A DNA stretch of 64,000 bases from Pseudoroseomonas cervicalis (GCF_030818485.1 NZ_JAUTAJ010000004.1:1715001-1779000); one strand, 5' to 3'; counted from the first letter of the stretch, positions 29,314-39,873 are shown. Numbers and translations: made by a program. Notes: a model not told the origin generated them from the sequence alone.

Positions 29314-29513
29314 GCCGGAAAACGGCGGCGCGCCCGCACTTCTCGCCCGGTCCTGTCACCGCCAGCCTGGCCGTGAAGCTTTTCTGACAACGCCGCCGTG
29401 TCGTGGCGGCGCCCCCTGGCGGCAGGCTAGGCTGGCGCTGTCCGGCGCGTCACGCGGCCGGGCCGGCAAGGGCCGCCCGGGGGGCGGCTTCCGTCACGGC
29501 GACCAGGTGCCTT

Positions 29514-30044
29514 GTGCGCCCTTCCAGTATCACGCTCCGCCCCATGCGGAGCGAAACCGAGCGGCAGCGCTACCATGCGCTGCGCGAGAACTGCATCTTC
29601 GATCTGTATCATCGCGCGGACGGCCCCTATCCCTGCCGCTACGACCCGGGACACCCGGATGAGCGCGATCCCGCCAACCACCCGCTGATCCTGGCCGAGG
29701 GCGATGCCGTGCTCGGCACCATCCGCATCGACATGAAGCCGGATGGGCGCGCGGTGCTGCGGCTGATCGCCATCGATCCCGCCCAGCGCGGCGCCGGCCT
29801 GGGCGCGCTTCTGCTGGCCGAGGCCGAGGCCTATGCGCGGCGCCTCGGCGCCAGCCGCCTCTGCGTCAATGCGCGCCGCCCGGCCATGGGCTTCTATGCC
29901 CGCAGCGGCTTCCAGCCCGGCGCCTGGGAGGGGCAGAGCCGCTGCCCCGAAGCTGTCGCCATGCTAAAGCCGCTGGGCGGGCTGCAATCCCTGTCCCGCA
30001 GCGGCGGGGCCACGGCGACGCCGGCCTGGCGCCACGCCGCCTGA
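29514..30044 (+). CDS. GNAT-family N-acetyltransferase
   Basis: 176-aa acyl-CoA-dependent acetyltransferase of unknown substrate. It has the GNAT order: beta-1 (SITLRPM), a central strand LRLIAIDP followed by the acetyl-CoA loop AQRGAGLGALLLAEAEAYA (the Q/RxxGxG/A motif), then LCVNARRPAMGFYARSGFQ. The GTG at 29514 is chosen because it keeps the beta-1 strand; the ATG at 29544 would remove it. The C-terminal ~30 residues are Ser/Ala-rich and probably disordered. It is divergent from leuA and convergent with the PuuE-type gene. Confidence 0.85.
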   Translation: MRPSSITLRPMRSETERQRYHALRENCIFDLYHRADGPYPCRYDPGHPDERDPANHPLILAEGDAVLGTIRIDMKPDGRAVLRLIAIDPAQRGAGLGALLLAEAEAYARRLGASRLCVNARRPAMGFYARSGFQPGAWEGQSRCPEAVAMLKPLGGLQSLSRSGGATATPAWRHAA

Positions 30045-30096
30045 GCCACAGATCCGCCCCGGGACGGTTCGCCGCCCCGGGGCACCCTGCCCCGGC

Positions 30097-31023
30097 TCAG
30101 CCGGCGGGCGGATGCGTTTTCAGCCAGTGCCGCGCGATCTGCTCGCGCGTCGTCACCCAGACATCCTTCTGCGCCGCGACATGGTCCAGGAAGCGGGCCA
30201 GCGCCGCGGCGCGGCCGGGGCGGCCGACCAGCCGGCAATGCAGCCCGACGCTCATCATCTTCGGCGCCGTCTCGCCTTCCTTGCGCAGGAAGTCGAAGGC
30301 GTCCGTCAGATGCTGGGTGAAGCCGTCATTGGCGGTGAAGCCCGGCGGCACCGCGAACTTCATGTCGTTGTTGTCGAGCGTGTAGGGGATGATCAGCTGC
30401 GGCCTGCCCGCGACCTTCACGTAATAGGGCAAATCGTCATCATAGGCGTCGCTGTCGTACAGGAAGCCACCCTGCTCGGCGACCAGGCGGCGCGTCTGCT
30501 CGCTGATGCGGCCCGTGTACCAGCCGACCGGCGGGCGGCCGGTGATGCGGTCGATCGTGTCGACGCAATCGGCGATGTGCCGGCGCTCCGTCTCCTCATC
30601 GACATGCTGGTAGTTGATCCAGCGCCAGCCATGGCTGGCCACCTCATGCCCCGCCTGCACGAAGGCGCGGCCGACCGCCGGGTTCAGCTCCAGCGCCCGG
30701 CCCACCGCATAGATGGTGAGCTTCATGTCGCGCTCGGCGAACATGCGCAGGATGCGCCAGACCCCGGCGCGGGCGCCATAGTCGAACTGGCTCTCCTTGC
30801 CGATGTCGCGCTGGCCGAGCACCGGGTTCCCGCCCGGGGTCTCGTTCAGATAGATCTCGCTGCCGGCATCGCCGTTCAGCACGCTGTTCTCGCCCCCCTC
30901 CTCGTAATTCAGCACGAAGGAGAGGGCGAGCTTCGCACCCCCCGGCCATTGCGGATCCGGCGGGTTCGGGCCGTAGCCCACGAAGTCGCGGGGATAGGGG
31001 CTGTCGGGGGCGAGGATCGTCAT
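30097..31023 (-). CDS. puuE: PuuE-type allantoinase (polysaccharide deacetylase fold)
   Basis: Cofactor-independent allantoinase of the carbohydrate esterase 4 fold, opening the hydantoin ring of allantoin to allantoate in purine breakdown. 308 aa. It begins with the characteristic PYPRDFVGYGPNPPDPQWPG and has EGGENSVLNGD, the VASHGWRWINYQ motif, DSDAYDDDLPYY and a C-terminal MSVGLHCRLVGRPGR. Other purine-pathway genes are not nearby. The name rests on close agreement with PuuE rather than general polysaccharide deacetylases. Confidence 0.88.
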   Translation of the reverse strand: MTILAPDSPYPRDFVGYGPNPPDPQWPGGAKLALSFVLNYEEGGENSVLNGDAGSEIYLNETPGGNPVLGQRDIGKESQFDYGARAGVWRILRMFAERDMKLTIYAVGRALELNPAVGRAFVQAGHEVASHGWRWINYQHVDEETERRHIADCVDTIDRITGRPPVGWYTGRISEQTRRLVAEQGGFLYDSDAYDDDLPYYVKVAGRPQLIIPYTLDNNDMKFAVPPGFTANDGFTQHLTDAFDFLRKEGETAPKMMSVGLHCRLVGRPGRAAALARFLDHVAAQKDVWVTTREQIARHWLKTHPPAG

Positions 31024-31081
31024 GCCCCCGAGCTTGGCTTTGGCCGCCGCGCGGCGTCAATCCGCCATGGCGGCCCCGCCC

Positions 31082-32251
31082 TCAACCCTGGTCGGGCGGC
31101 ACCTGCCCATGCACCAGCGCCTGGATGAAGCCGAGCTTCGCCACCACCGCCGGCGACAGCACGAAGGGGTAGAGATCCGGCGTGCCCATGCAGCGATTCA
31201 GGCTGTTCACCGCGGCCGTCAGCGGCACCCAGGCCTCCATCAGCCGCTCGATGCTGGTAGCGCGGTGCGGGTCGAAATCCACCTCCGCCGTCAGCTCGTC
31301 GCGCCGGTCCACCGCCGGGTCGATGCCGATGCCGAAGGCGCGCGCCATCTCCAGCGTGTCGACGATGTGCAGGTAATGCGCCCAGGTCTCGGCGAAATCC
31401 TCCCAGGGATGCGCCGTCGCATAGGTGCTGACGAAATTCTCCTGCCAGTTCTCCGGCGGCCCCTGCTCGTAATGCCGCTGCAGAGCGGCGCCGTAATCCT
31501 GGCTGTCATCCCCGAACACGGCGCGGCATTGCTGCAGCCGGCCGGCATCGCGCACCAGCCGGTCCCAGAAATAATGCCCGGATTCATGGCGGAAATGGCC
31601 GAGCAGCGTGCGATAGGGCTCGCCCATCGCGGTGCGGCGGCGGGTGCGCTCGGCATCATCGGCCTCGACCAGGGCCAGGGTGATCAGCCCGTTGTCATGG
31701 CCGGTCATCACCTTCTGGCCGCCATCCGGGGCATCGGCCAGGAAGTCGAAGGCCAGCCCGTTCTCCGGATCCTGGTTGCGGTCGACCAGCGGCAGGCCGA
31801 GGCGCAGGAAGCTGTACATGGCGCGGCGCTTGGCCGCCTCGATCTTGCGCCATTGCGCCAGCCGCTCGGGGTCGGACAGGTCGGGGATGGTGCGGTTGTG
31901 CCGGCAGGCCAGGCAGAGGCGCTCCTCGCCCTCGGCCGGCACCAGCCAGTTGCAGGCATCGTGCCGGGCATTGTCGCAGAAGCGCTGCAGCGTCTCCGGC
32001 GCGGCGCGCGGGCGCCACAGCCAGTCGGCAGCGGGGCTGCTGCCGGCCTGGGCCGCGGGCGCCGCCCCCACCGCCTGGGCCGGCGCCTGTTCCGGCGCGG
32101 CGGCGGCGTCGACGCCCTCCGCCCCGGCCGGGTCGAGCGCGGTCAGCCGGTTGCGCTCCGGCAGATAGCCCAGCGTCGCGCCGCAGCGCATGCATTGCGT
32201 GTTCTCGAAATACAGGAGCTGGCCGCAGACTTCGCAACCGAACAGGCGCAT
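31082..32251 (-). CDS. Putative zinc-binding metallopeptidase with N-terminal zinc ribbon
   Basis: 389 aa. A zinc ribbon at the N-terminus has paired Cys motifs (CEVCG at about 6-10, CMRCG at about 20-24). An Ala/Pro-rich linker follows, then a domain with further Cys (a CxxCRHN motif in LCLACRHN) and the metalloprotease-like motif FRHESGHYFWDRL, with later acidic residues in WAHYLHIVDTLEMA. This matches the zinc_ribbon_6/Peptidase_Mx arrangement. The substrate is unknown and the protein is likely cytoplasmic. It is on the same strand as ilvC but separated by a 210-bp repeat-filled space, so it probably has its own promoter. Confidence 0.82.
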   Translation of the reverse strand: MRLFGCEVCGQLLYFENTQCMRCGATLGYLPERNRLTALDPAGAEGVDAAAAPEQAPAQAVGAAPAAQAGSSPAADWLWRPRAAPETLQRFCDNARHDACNWLVPAEGEERLCLACRHNRTIPDLSDPERLAQWRKIEAAKRRAMYSFLRLGLPLVDRNQDPENGLAFDFLADAPDGGQKVMTGHDNGLITLALVEADDAERTRRRTAMGEPYRTLLGHFRHESGHYFWDRLVRDAGRLQQCRAVFGDDSQDYGAALQRHYEQGPPENWQENFVSTYATAHPWEDFAETWAHYLHIVDTLEMARAFGIGIDPAVDRRDELTAEVDFDPHRATSIERLMEAWVPLTAAVNSLNRCMGTPDLYPFVLSPAVVAKLGFIQALVHGQVPPDQG

Positions 32252-32320
32252 CGCCGGATTCCCCAGAAGGCGATGCTGGAACGGGGACAGGACAGGGCAG
32301 TTGCAGGAAACAGAAAAGGC

Positions 32321-32460
32321 CAGGGGAATGAATTCCCCTGGACCCCATCTTTTTTCTGCCAGCTGCCGGTCAGGGCCGCGACGGGATCGCGACGCTCCCA
32401 GGGAGCACTCTGGCCCAGCGTCGCGTCCCGCCTCTCAATCCGACGGCGGCAGCCCGAAAG
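32321..32460. repeat. Composite repeat, module B plus family A
   Basis: The palindrome CAGGGGAATGAATTCCCCTG (32321-32340) is followed by GACCCCATCTTTTTTCTGCC, then the family A head (AGCTGCCGGTCAGGGCC), an internal inverted repeat (GGGATCGCGACGC with GCGTCGCGTCCC), and the tail GACGGCGGCAGCCCGAAA. It ends immediately before the ilvC stop codon. The same composite order is at 38090-38230. Confidence 0.75.
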
Positions 32461-32461
32461 A

Positions 32462-33698
<1,237 letters not shown>

Positions 33699-33710
33699 GG
33701 AAACGACCCT

Positions 33711-34235
33711 CTAAACCGAAAGGCTCCGCGTCCCGCGGGCGATGGCGACGGCGCCGGTGCGCGACACCTCGGCCAGCCCCAGCGGGCGCATGAGGTTGAT
33801 GAAGGCGTCGAGCTTCTCGCCGCTGCCCGTCATCTCGAAGACGAAGCTCTCGGTGGTGGCGTCGACGACCCGCGCGCGGAAGGCGTCGGCCAGGCGCAGC
33901 GCCTCCTGCCGGGCGGAGCCAGAGCCGACCACCTTGATCAGCGCCAGTTCGCGGTTCAGGTGCGGGCCTTCCAGCGTCAGGTCGGCGACCTTGTGCACCG
34001 GCACCAGCCGGTCCAGCTGCGCCTTGATCTGCTCGATCACCATCTCGGTGCCCGAGGTGACGATGGTGATGCGCGACAGCCGCCCTTCGGCGTCGACCGG
34101 CGCCACGGTCAGGCTGTCGATGTTGTAGCCGCGGCCGGAGAACAGGCCGATGACGCGGGCGAGAACGCCGGCCTCGTTCTCCACCAGCACCGCGATGGTC
34201 GCGGCGCGCTGAATCATGTCGGAGGGGTCAGGCAT
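33711..34235 (-). CDS. ilvN: Acetolactate synthase, small regulatory subunit
   Basis: Regulatory subunit that binds valine and stimulates the catalytic subunit IlvB. 174 aa with an N-terminal ACT domain (ATIAVLVENEAGVLARVIGL followed by FSGRGYNIDSLTV) and a C-terminal ALS_ss_C domain (about 90-165). It lies 56 bp after ilvB on the same strand. Confidence 0.95.
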   Translation of the reverse strand: MPDPSDMIQRAATIAVLVENEAGVLARVIGLFSGRGYNIDSLTVAPVDAEGRLSRITIVTSGTEMVIEQIKAQLDRLVPVHKVADLTLEGPHLNRELALIKVVGSGSARQEALRLADAFRARVVDATTESFVFEMTGSGEKLDAFINLMRPLGLAEVSRTGAVAIARGTRSLSV

Positions 34236-34291
34236 GGTCGGTCCTGGGAAAATCGTCTGCGGGCGGGACGGAAGGCGGGGCGGGGTGGCGC

Positions 34292-36088
34292 TCAGACGAG
34301 CGCCGTGCCCTCATCCGTCACGCCGGCGCCGCCGCTGATCTGGTTGGAGGCCAGCAGCATCTCATTGTGCGCGGCGCCCGAGGGGATCATCGGGAAGACG
34401 TTTTCCTTCTGGTCCACGCAGATATCGGCGATCACCGGGCGGTCGATCGCGATCATCTCGCGGATCACGCGGTCGAGGTCGTCGGTGCTCTCGGCGCGCA
34501 TGCCGACACCGTGGAAGCTCTCGGCCAGCTTGACGAAATCCGGCAGCGCCTCGGAATAGCTCTCGGAATAGCGGCCGCCATGCAGCAGCTCCTGCCACTG
34601 CCGCACCATGCCCATATACTGGTTGTTCAGGATGAACACCTTCACCGGCAGGCGGTACTGGGCGAGCGTCGACATCTCCTGGATGTTCATCAGGATCGAG
34701 GCCTCACCGGCGATGTCGATCACCAGCGCGTCCGGATGCGCCACCTGCACGCCCATCGCCGCCGGCAGGCCATAGCCCATGGTGCCGAGCCCGCCCGAGG
34801 TCATCCAGCGGTTCGGCTTTTCGAAGCCGAAATACTGGGCGGCCCACATCTGGTGCTGGCCGACCTCGGTGGAGATGAAGGTGTCGCGCCCGCTCTCGCG
34901 CGTCAGCTCATAGAGCCGCTTCACCGCGTGCTGCGGCTTGATGATTTTGCTCTCCTGCACATAGTGCAGGCAGTTGCGGCCGCGCCATTCGTCGATCTGG
35001 CGCCACCAGCCGGCCAGCGCCTCGCGGTCCTGGCGGGTGGTGTCGGCCTCCCAGGCCGCGATCAGCGCGCGCAGCACCGAGGCGGCGTCGCCCACGATCG
35101 GCACCTCGACCTTGACGTTCTTGTTGATCGAGGACGGGTCGATATCGGCGTGGATTTTCTGCGAGTGCGGCGCGAAGGCGTTCAGCCGGCCGGTCACGCG
35201 GTCGTCGAAGCGGGCGCCGATGTTGAACATCACGTCGCACCCATGCATGGCGAGATTCGCCTCATAGGTGCCGTGCATGCCCAGCATGCCGAGGAATTGC
35301 GGGTCGCTCGCCGGGAAGGCGCCGAGGCCCATCAGCGTGTTGGTGCAGGGGAAGCCGGCCATGCGCACGAACTTCGCCAGCAGCTCCGACGCCTCCGGCC
35401 CGGCATTGATGACGCCGCCGCCGGCATAGACCACCGGGCGCTTCGCCGCCTTCATCATGGCGACCGCCTTGGCGATCTGCGCCGCCTCCGGCTCGACCTG
35501 CGGGCGGTAGGAGCGGTGCTCGGTGGACGGCGCCGGCTTGTAGCTGCCCTTGCCGATCAGGATGTCCTTCGGCAGGTCGATCACCACCGGGCCCGGGCGG
35601 CCGGAGCGCGCCACATAGAAGGCCTCGTGCACCGTCTCGGCCAGCTTGTCGATCTGCTTGACCAGGTAGTTGTGCTTGGTGGCCGGGCGGGTGATGCCGG
35701 TGGTGTCCGCCTCCTGGAAGGCGTCATTGCCGATCAGATGCGTCGGCACCTGCCCGGTCAGGCAGACGATGGGGATGCTGTCCAGCAGCGCGTCCACCAG
35801 GCCGGTCACCGCATTGGTGGCGCCGGGGCCGGAGGTGACCAGCACGCAGCCCACCTTGCCGGTGGAGCGCGCATAGCCCTCGGCCGCATGCACCGCCGCC
35901 TGCTCGTGGCGGACCAGGATGTGGCGGATGGCGTTCTGGTTGAAGATGGCGTCGTAGATGGGAAGGACGGCGCCGCCCGGATAGCCGAAGATGACCTCTA
36001 CGCCCTGTTCCTTCAGCGCGCGCAGGACGATCTCGGCACCCGTCAGGGACTGGGTGTCGGACGCGGCGGGAAGGGTCGCAGAGGACAT
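34292..36088 (-). CDS. ilvB: Acetolactate synthase, large catalytic subunit
   Basis: ThDP-dependent synthesis of 2-acetolactate from two pyruvates (or acetohydroxybutyrate). 598 aa. It has the ThDP glutamate region VIFGYPGGAVLPIYD, the FAD-linked middle domain (MLGMHGTYEANLAMHGCDV) and the ThDP motif in DIAGEASILMNIQEMSTLAQ, with GDG replaced by AGE and the typical NNQYMGMVRQWQ following. The ATG at 36088 is preferred to upstream non-ATG starts. It follows miaA by 68 bp on the same strand, so miaA and ilvBNC may share a transcript. Confidence 0.96.
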   Translation of the reverse strand: MSSATLPAASDTQSLTGAEIVLRALKEQGVEVIFGYPGGAVLPIYDAIFNQNAIRHILVRHEQAAVHAAEGYARSTGKVGCVLVTSGPGATNAVTGLVDALLDSIPIVCLTGQVPTHLIGNDAFQEADTTGITRPATKHNYLVKQIDKLAETVHEAFYVARSGRPGPVVIDLPKDILIGKGSYKPAPSTEHRSYRPQVEPEAAQIAKAVAMMKAAKRPVVYAGGGVINAGPEASELLAKFVRMAGFPCTNTLMGLGAFPASDPQFLGMLGMHGTYEANLAMHGCDVMFNIGARFDDRVTGRLNAFAPHSQKIHADIDPSSINKNVKVEVPIVGDAASVLRALIAAWEADTTRQDREALAGWWRQIDEWRGRNCLHYVQESKIIKPQHAVKRLYELTRESGRDTFISTEVGQHQMWAAQYFGFEKPNRWMTSGGLGTMGYGLPAAMGVQVAHPDALVIDIAGEASILMNIQEMSTLAQYRLPVKVFILNNQYMGMVRQWQELLHGGRYSESYSEALPDFVKLAESFHGVGMRAESTDDLDRVIREMIAIDRPVIADICVDQKENVFPMIPSGAAHNEMLLASNQISGGAGVTDEGTALV

Positions 36089-36156
36089 GGTGATGCCTGG
36101 CTTTCCTGTTGGGTTTGCCGAGCCGCACGCCAAGGCGCACGGTCTGGGCCCCCGAT

Positions 36157-37152
36157 CTACGCGCCCGATGGCCCCGCGTCAACGCGCGAACAAACAAACG
36201 CGAAAATTTCCTGCCTTTCGCTTTCTGAAAATTGCTCTACCCCGCTCACCCGCGCATGGATCGTATGCGTCTCGCGCGGCTCGGCCATACGCTGGTGGCG
36301 GAACCAGGTCGCCTGCCGCTTGGTGTACTGGCCGATATGGAGGCAGGCGCGCTCCCCCGCCTGCGCCAGGCTCAGCCGCCCTTCCAGCATCGCCGCCAGC
36401 TCCGGCACGCCATGCGCGCGCATCGCCGGCAGGGCCGGGTCCAGCCGGCGCTGGAGCAGCGCCCGCACCTCCTCCACCGCGCCGGCCGCGATAATGCCAT
36501 CCCAGCGGCGGCGGATGGCTTCGCGCAGCGCCTCCCGCGGCGGGTCCAGCAGCAAGGCGGCGAAGCGCCAGGGGGCGGGGCCGTTCACGCCCTCCCCCGC
36601 CCCGTCCGACTGCCAGGCCGACAAGCCGCGCCCGGTGCCCAGCCACACCTCATAGGCCCGCGCCAGGCGCTGGCTGTCGGAGGGGCGCAGCCGCGCCGCC
36701 GTCGCCGGGTCCACCGCCGCCAGCCTGGCATGCAGCGAGGCCGGCCCCTCCGCCGCCAGCAGGCCCCGCGCCTGCTCCCGCGCATCCTCGGGAATCGGCG
36801 GGATCTCGGCGATGCCCTCGATCAGCGACCGGAAATACATCCCCGTCCCGCCGCACAGGATCGGCAGCCGCCCGGCATCGCGCGCCGCCGCCATCTCGGC
36901 CAGCGCCTGGCCGCGCCACCAGGCGGCACTGGCCGCCTCGGCCGGGTCGCGCACGCCATAGAGGCGGTGCGGCGCCCGCGCCTGCTCGGCGGCATCCGGC
37001 TGCGCCGTCAGCACCGCCAGCCCGGCATAGAGCTGCATGCTGTCGGTGTTGATCACCACCCCACCCAGCCGCTCGGCGATCGCCAGGGCGAGGGCCGACT
37101 TGCCGCTGGCGGTCGGCCCGGCCACCAGCAGCGCGAAAGGTTGATCCGTCAT
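36157..37152 (-). CDS. miaA: tRNA dimethylallyltransferase
   Basis: Transfers dimethylallyl from DMAPP to A37 of tRNAs reading UNN codons. 331 aa. The P-loop GPTASGKSALAL lies at about 11-22, followed by INTDSMQLYAG, RLYGV and the GGTGMYFRSLIEG motif. It also has YTKRQATWFRHQ near the C-terminus. It is divergent from serB with 26 bp between starts, which must hold overlapping promoter and leader sequence. Confidence 0.96.
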   Translation of the reverse strand: MTDQPFALLVAGPTASGKSALALAIAERLGGVVINTDSMQLYAGLAVLTAQPDAAEQARAPHRLYGVRDPAEAASAAWWRGQALAEMAAARDAGRLPILCGGTGMYFRSLIEGIAEIPPIPEDAREQARGLLAAEGPASLHARLAAVDPATAARLRPSDSQRLARAYEVWLGTGRGLSAWQSDGAGEGVNGPAPWRFAALLLDPPREALREAIRRRWDGIIAAGAVEEVRALLQRRLDPALPAMRAHGVPELAAMLEGRLSLAQAGERACLHIGQYTKRQATWFRHQRMAEPRETHTIHARVSGVEQFSESERQEIFAFVCSRVDAGPSGA

Positions 37153-37178
37153 GCGCGGACAGGCATGGTCCGCCCCCC

Positions 37179-38069
37179 ATGCAGCATGTGCTCACCCTGA
37201 TCGCGCCCGCCGGCGAATTGCCGGCGACGCGCCTTCCCCCTGTCCGCGACGCGCTCTCGGCGCTCGGCGCCCGGCTCGGCCAGCCCGACTGGCTGGCCGA
37301 GGCCGAGGCGGTGGACCTGCCCTTCGACGGCCTGGCGCCGGAGCAGGCCGACGCCGCCGCCCGCCTGGCGCTGGCCGGCGCCCCGGTCGATTGCGTCGCC
37401 CAACCCGCCGAAGGCCGCCGCAAGCGCCTGCTGGTGGCCGATATGGACAGCACCATCGTCACCAGCGAGACGCTGGACGAGCTGGCCGCCTATGCCGGGC
37501 TGAAGGAAAAGGTCGCCGAGATCACCCGCCGCTCGATGAATGGCGAGATCGATTTCGCCACCGCCCTTCGCGAGCGCGTCGCCATGCTGAAGGGCCTCTC
37601 CATCTCGGCGCTGGAAGCGACCTGGAAGGAGACCCACCCGATGCCCGGCGCCCGCGCGCTGGTGCAGACCATGGTGGCGAATGGCGCCCATTGCGCCCTG
37701 GCCTCGGGCGGCTTCACCTGGTTCACCGGCCGCGTGGCCGAGCTGCTCGGCTTCTCCAGCCACCACGCCAACATCCTCGAGAATGACGGAAAGGCGCTGA
37801 CCGGCACCGTCGCCGAACCCATCTTCGACCGCGACGCCAAGCTGACCACGCTGAAGAAACTGGCCGCCGAGCTGGGCCTGCCGCTCTCCGCCAGCCTGGC
37901 CGTCGGCGACGGCGCCAACGACCTGGCGATGATCGGCGCCGCCGGCCTCGGCGTCGCCTACCACGCCAAGCCGGTGGTGGCGGCCGCGGCGCGCGTGCGG
38001 GTGGACCATAACGACCTCAAGGCTCTGCTCTACGCCCAGGGCTACCGCGCCAGCGAGTTCGTTTCCTAG
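37179..38069 (+). CDS. serB: Phosphoserine phosphatase
   Basis: HAD-superfamily enzyme for the last step of serine synthesis. 296 aa. An N-terminal ACT-like half (about 1-80) is followed by the catalytic HAD domain: LVADMDSTIVTSE with the nucleophile Asp, SGGFTWFTGRVAE (motif II region), and GDGANDLAMIGAAGLGVAYH (motif III/IV). It is divergent from miaA, and its 3' end meets a composite repeat and then the degP-like gene on the other strand. Confidence 0.94.
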   Translation: MQHVLTLIAPAGELPATRLPPVRDALSALGARLGQPDWLAEAEAVDLPFDGLAPEQADAAARLALAGAPVDCVAQPAEGRRKRLLVADMDSTIVTSETLDELAAYAGLKEKVAEITRRSMNGEIDFATALRERVAMLKGLSISALEATWKETHPMPGARALVQTMVANGAHCALASGGFTWFTGRVAELLGFSSHHANILENDGKALTGTVAEPIFDRDAKLTTLKKLAAELGLPLSASLAVGDGANDLAMIGAAGLGVAYHAKPVVAAAARVRVDHNDLKALLYAQGYRASEFVS

Positions 38070-38089
38070 GCCCGGGAAGCAAAAAAGCT

Positions 38090-38230
38090 CGGGGGAATGA
38101 ATTCCCCCGAACCCCCATCTTTTTTCTGTCAGCTGCCGGTCAGGGCCGGGACGGGGTCGCTGCGCGGACAACATGCGCTCCGGCCCAGGGTCGCGACCCG
38201 CCTCCCCACAAGACGGCGGCAGACCGAAAA
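38090..38230. repeat. Composite repeat, module B plus family A
   Basis: Palindrome CGGGGGAATGAATTCCCCCG (38090-38109), then AACCCCCATCTTTTTTCTG, family A head (CAGCTGCCGGTCAGGGCCGG), internal arms GGGTCGC/GCGACCC and tail AGACGGCGGCAGACCGAAAA. Head and tail are inverted repeats with T-run and A-run outside. It occupies the space between the convergent serB and degP-like genes. Confidence 0.78.
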
Positions 38231-38255
38231 AAAGACCGCTGCCGGGGCAGCGGTC
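38227..38255 (-). terminator. Terminator of the DegP-like gene
   Basis: Minus-strand 10-bp stem GACCGCTGCC/GGCAGCGGTC with a 2-nt centre, followed by seven T. The A-run is shared with the tail of the neighbouring repeat. On the plus strand the same hairpin is followed by TCTTT, so it may work weakly in both directions. Confidence 0.8.
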
Positions 38256-38313
38256 TCTTTCGGCTCAGTGCAGCGTCTCGCTTCTGAACAGGACAGCGGC
38301 AGCCTGACAAAAA

Positions 38314-39873
38314 TCAGCCGGGGTTGCCGCGTTCGGCGGGCAGGCGCAGCGGCACGAAACGCTGGCCCTGGCCGTTCTCGATCAGCATCAGCGCGCTGGG
38401 GCGGTTCTGCCGGCGCAGCCGGGAGAGCTGCTCCTGCACCTCCTGCGGGGTGGAGACGCGGGTCTGCTGCACCTCGACGATCAGGTCGCCGGCGCTGATG
38501 CCACGCTCGGCGGCGCTGCTGTTCGGCGCCACCTCGGTCACCACCACGCCGCGGGCGTCGTCGCGCAGGCTGAAGCGCTCCTTCGTCTCGGGCGAGATCG
38601 GCGCGACCTTCAGGCCGAGGCCGGAAAGCTCCACCGTGGCACCCGGGCGGGCCTGCTGCGGCGCGCTGCCGGCGGCGGCCTGCTGCTGGTCGACCGGCAG
38701 CTCCGCCACCGTCACCTCCAGCTGCTGCTCGCGGCCACCGCGCCAGACGGTGACGGGCACCTTGGCGCCCACCTGGGTCTCGGCCACGATGCGCGGCAGG
38801 TTGCGCATCTCGCGCACATCCTGGTTGTTGAACTTCAGGATGACGTCGCCGTTCTGGATGCCGCCCTTGGCGGCCGGGCCATCCTCCTGGGCGCGGGCGA
38901 CCAGGGCGCCGCGGGCGCCGCCCTGCAGGCCGAGGCTCTCGGCGATCTCCTCGGTCACCTGCTGGATGTTCACGCCGAGCCAGCCGCGCCGCACCCGGCC
39001 CCCGTCGCGCAGCTGCGCCACGATGTTCTTGGCCAGGTTGGAGGGGATGGCGAAGCCGATGCCGATCGAGCCGCCGGAGGGCGAGACGATGGCGGTGTTG
39101 ATGCCGATCACCTCGCCGCGGACATTGAACAGCGGGCCGCCGGAATTGCCGCGGTTGATGGCCGCATCCGTCTGGATGAAGTCGTCATAGGGGCCGGCAT
39201 TGATGTTGCGGCCGCGCGCCGAGACGATGCCCGAGGTGACCGAGCCGCCGAAGCCGAGCGGATTGCCGATGGCCAGCACCCAGTCGCCGACCTCGGCCGA
39301 ATCGGAATCGCCGAAGGGCACGACCGGCAGCGGCTTGTCGGTGTGCACCCGCAGCACGGCCAGGTCCGTGCGGCTGTCGGTGCCGATCAGCTCCGCCTTC
39401 AGCGTCGTGTTGTCCTGCAGCACGACATTGATCTCGTCGGCGCCGTCGATGACGTGGTTGTTCGTCACGATGATGCCGGAGGCGTCGATGATGAAGCCGG
39501 AGCCCTGGCTCTGCGCCCGGCGCGGCGGCTGGCCCGGGCGGGCGCCGCCGCCGGGCGGCCGGTTGCGCTCGAAGAAGTCGCGGAACAGCTCCTCGAAGGG
39601 GCTGCCCGGCGGGGCCTGCGGCATTTCCGGCGCGTCGGGGCGGTTGCCCCGCGCCTGCAGCGTCTGGCTGGTCTGGATATTGACCACCGAGGGCAGCAGG
39701 CGGCGCGCCAGCGGCGCGAAGCTCTCCGGCGTGGCATGCACCGAACCCTGGGCGGCACCCGGGGCGGGCGCGGCCGGAGCGGGCTGCGCCGCCGGCTGGG
39801 CCAGGGCGGTGAACGGCATGGAGAGGGGCGCCGCGGCAACCGTGGCACTCAGCAATAGGGTGGCGAGACGCAT
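38314..39873 (-). CDS. DegP/Do-like periplasmic serine protease
   Basis: Periplasmic quality-control protease/chaperone. 519 aa with a signal peptide (MRLATLLLSATVAAAP..., cleavage probably after ALAQP-type residues near 26) and a Pro/Ala spacer. The trypsin-like domain shows the triad in VTNNHVIDGA (His), RTDLAVLRV (Asp) and RGNSGGPLFN (Ser), followed by two PDZ domains. The ATG at 39873 has GAGGT upstream; the longer frame lacks a signal. DegQ/DegS relatives are possible, but the two PDZ domains fit DegP/DegQ. Confidence 0.92.
   Translation of the reverse strand: MRLATLLLSATVAAAPLSMPFTALAQPAAQPAPAAPAPGAAQGSVHATPESFAPLARRLLPSVVNIQTSQTLQARGNRPDAPEMPQAPPGSPFEELFRDFFERNRPPGGGARPGQPPRRAQSQGSGFIIDASGIIVTNNHVIDGADEINVVLQDNTTLKAELIGTDSRTDLAVLRVHTDKPLPVVPFGDSDSAEVGDWVLAIGNPLGFGGSVTSGIVSARGRNINAGPYDDFIQTDAAINRGNSGGPLFNVRGEVIGINTAIVSPSGGSIGIGFAIPSNLAKNIVAQLRDGGRVRRGWLGVNIQQVTEEIAESLGLQGGARGALVARAQEDGPAAKGGIQNGDVILKFNNQDVREMRNLPRIVAETQVGAKVPVTVWRGGREQQLEVTVAELPVDQQQAAAGSAPQQARPGATVELSGLGLKVAPISPETKERFSLRDDARGVVVTEVAPNSSAAERGISAGDLIVEVQQTRVSTPQEVQEQLSRLRRQNRPSALMLIENGQGQRFVPLRLPAERGNPG

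Noticed and set aside
29403..29513. N-terminal extension of the GNAT protein back to 29403
   Set aside because: The extension is Gly/Arg/Ala-rich and lies before the beta-1 strand where the domain should begin; the GTG at 29514 fits better.
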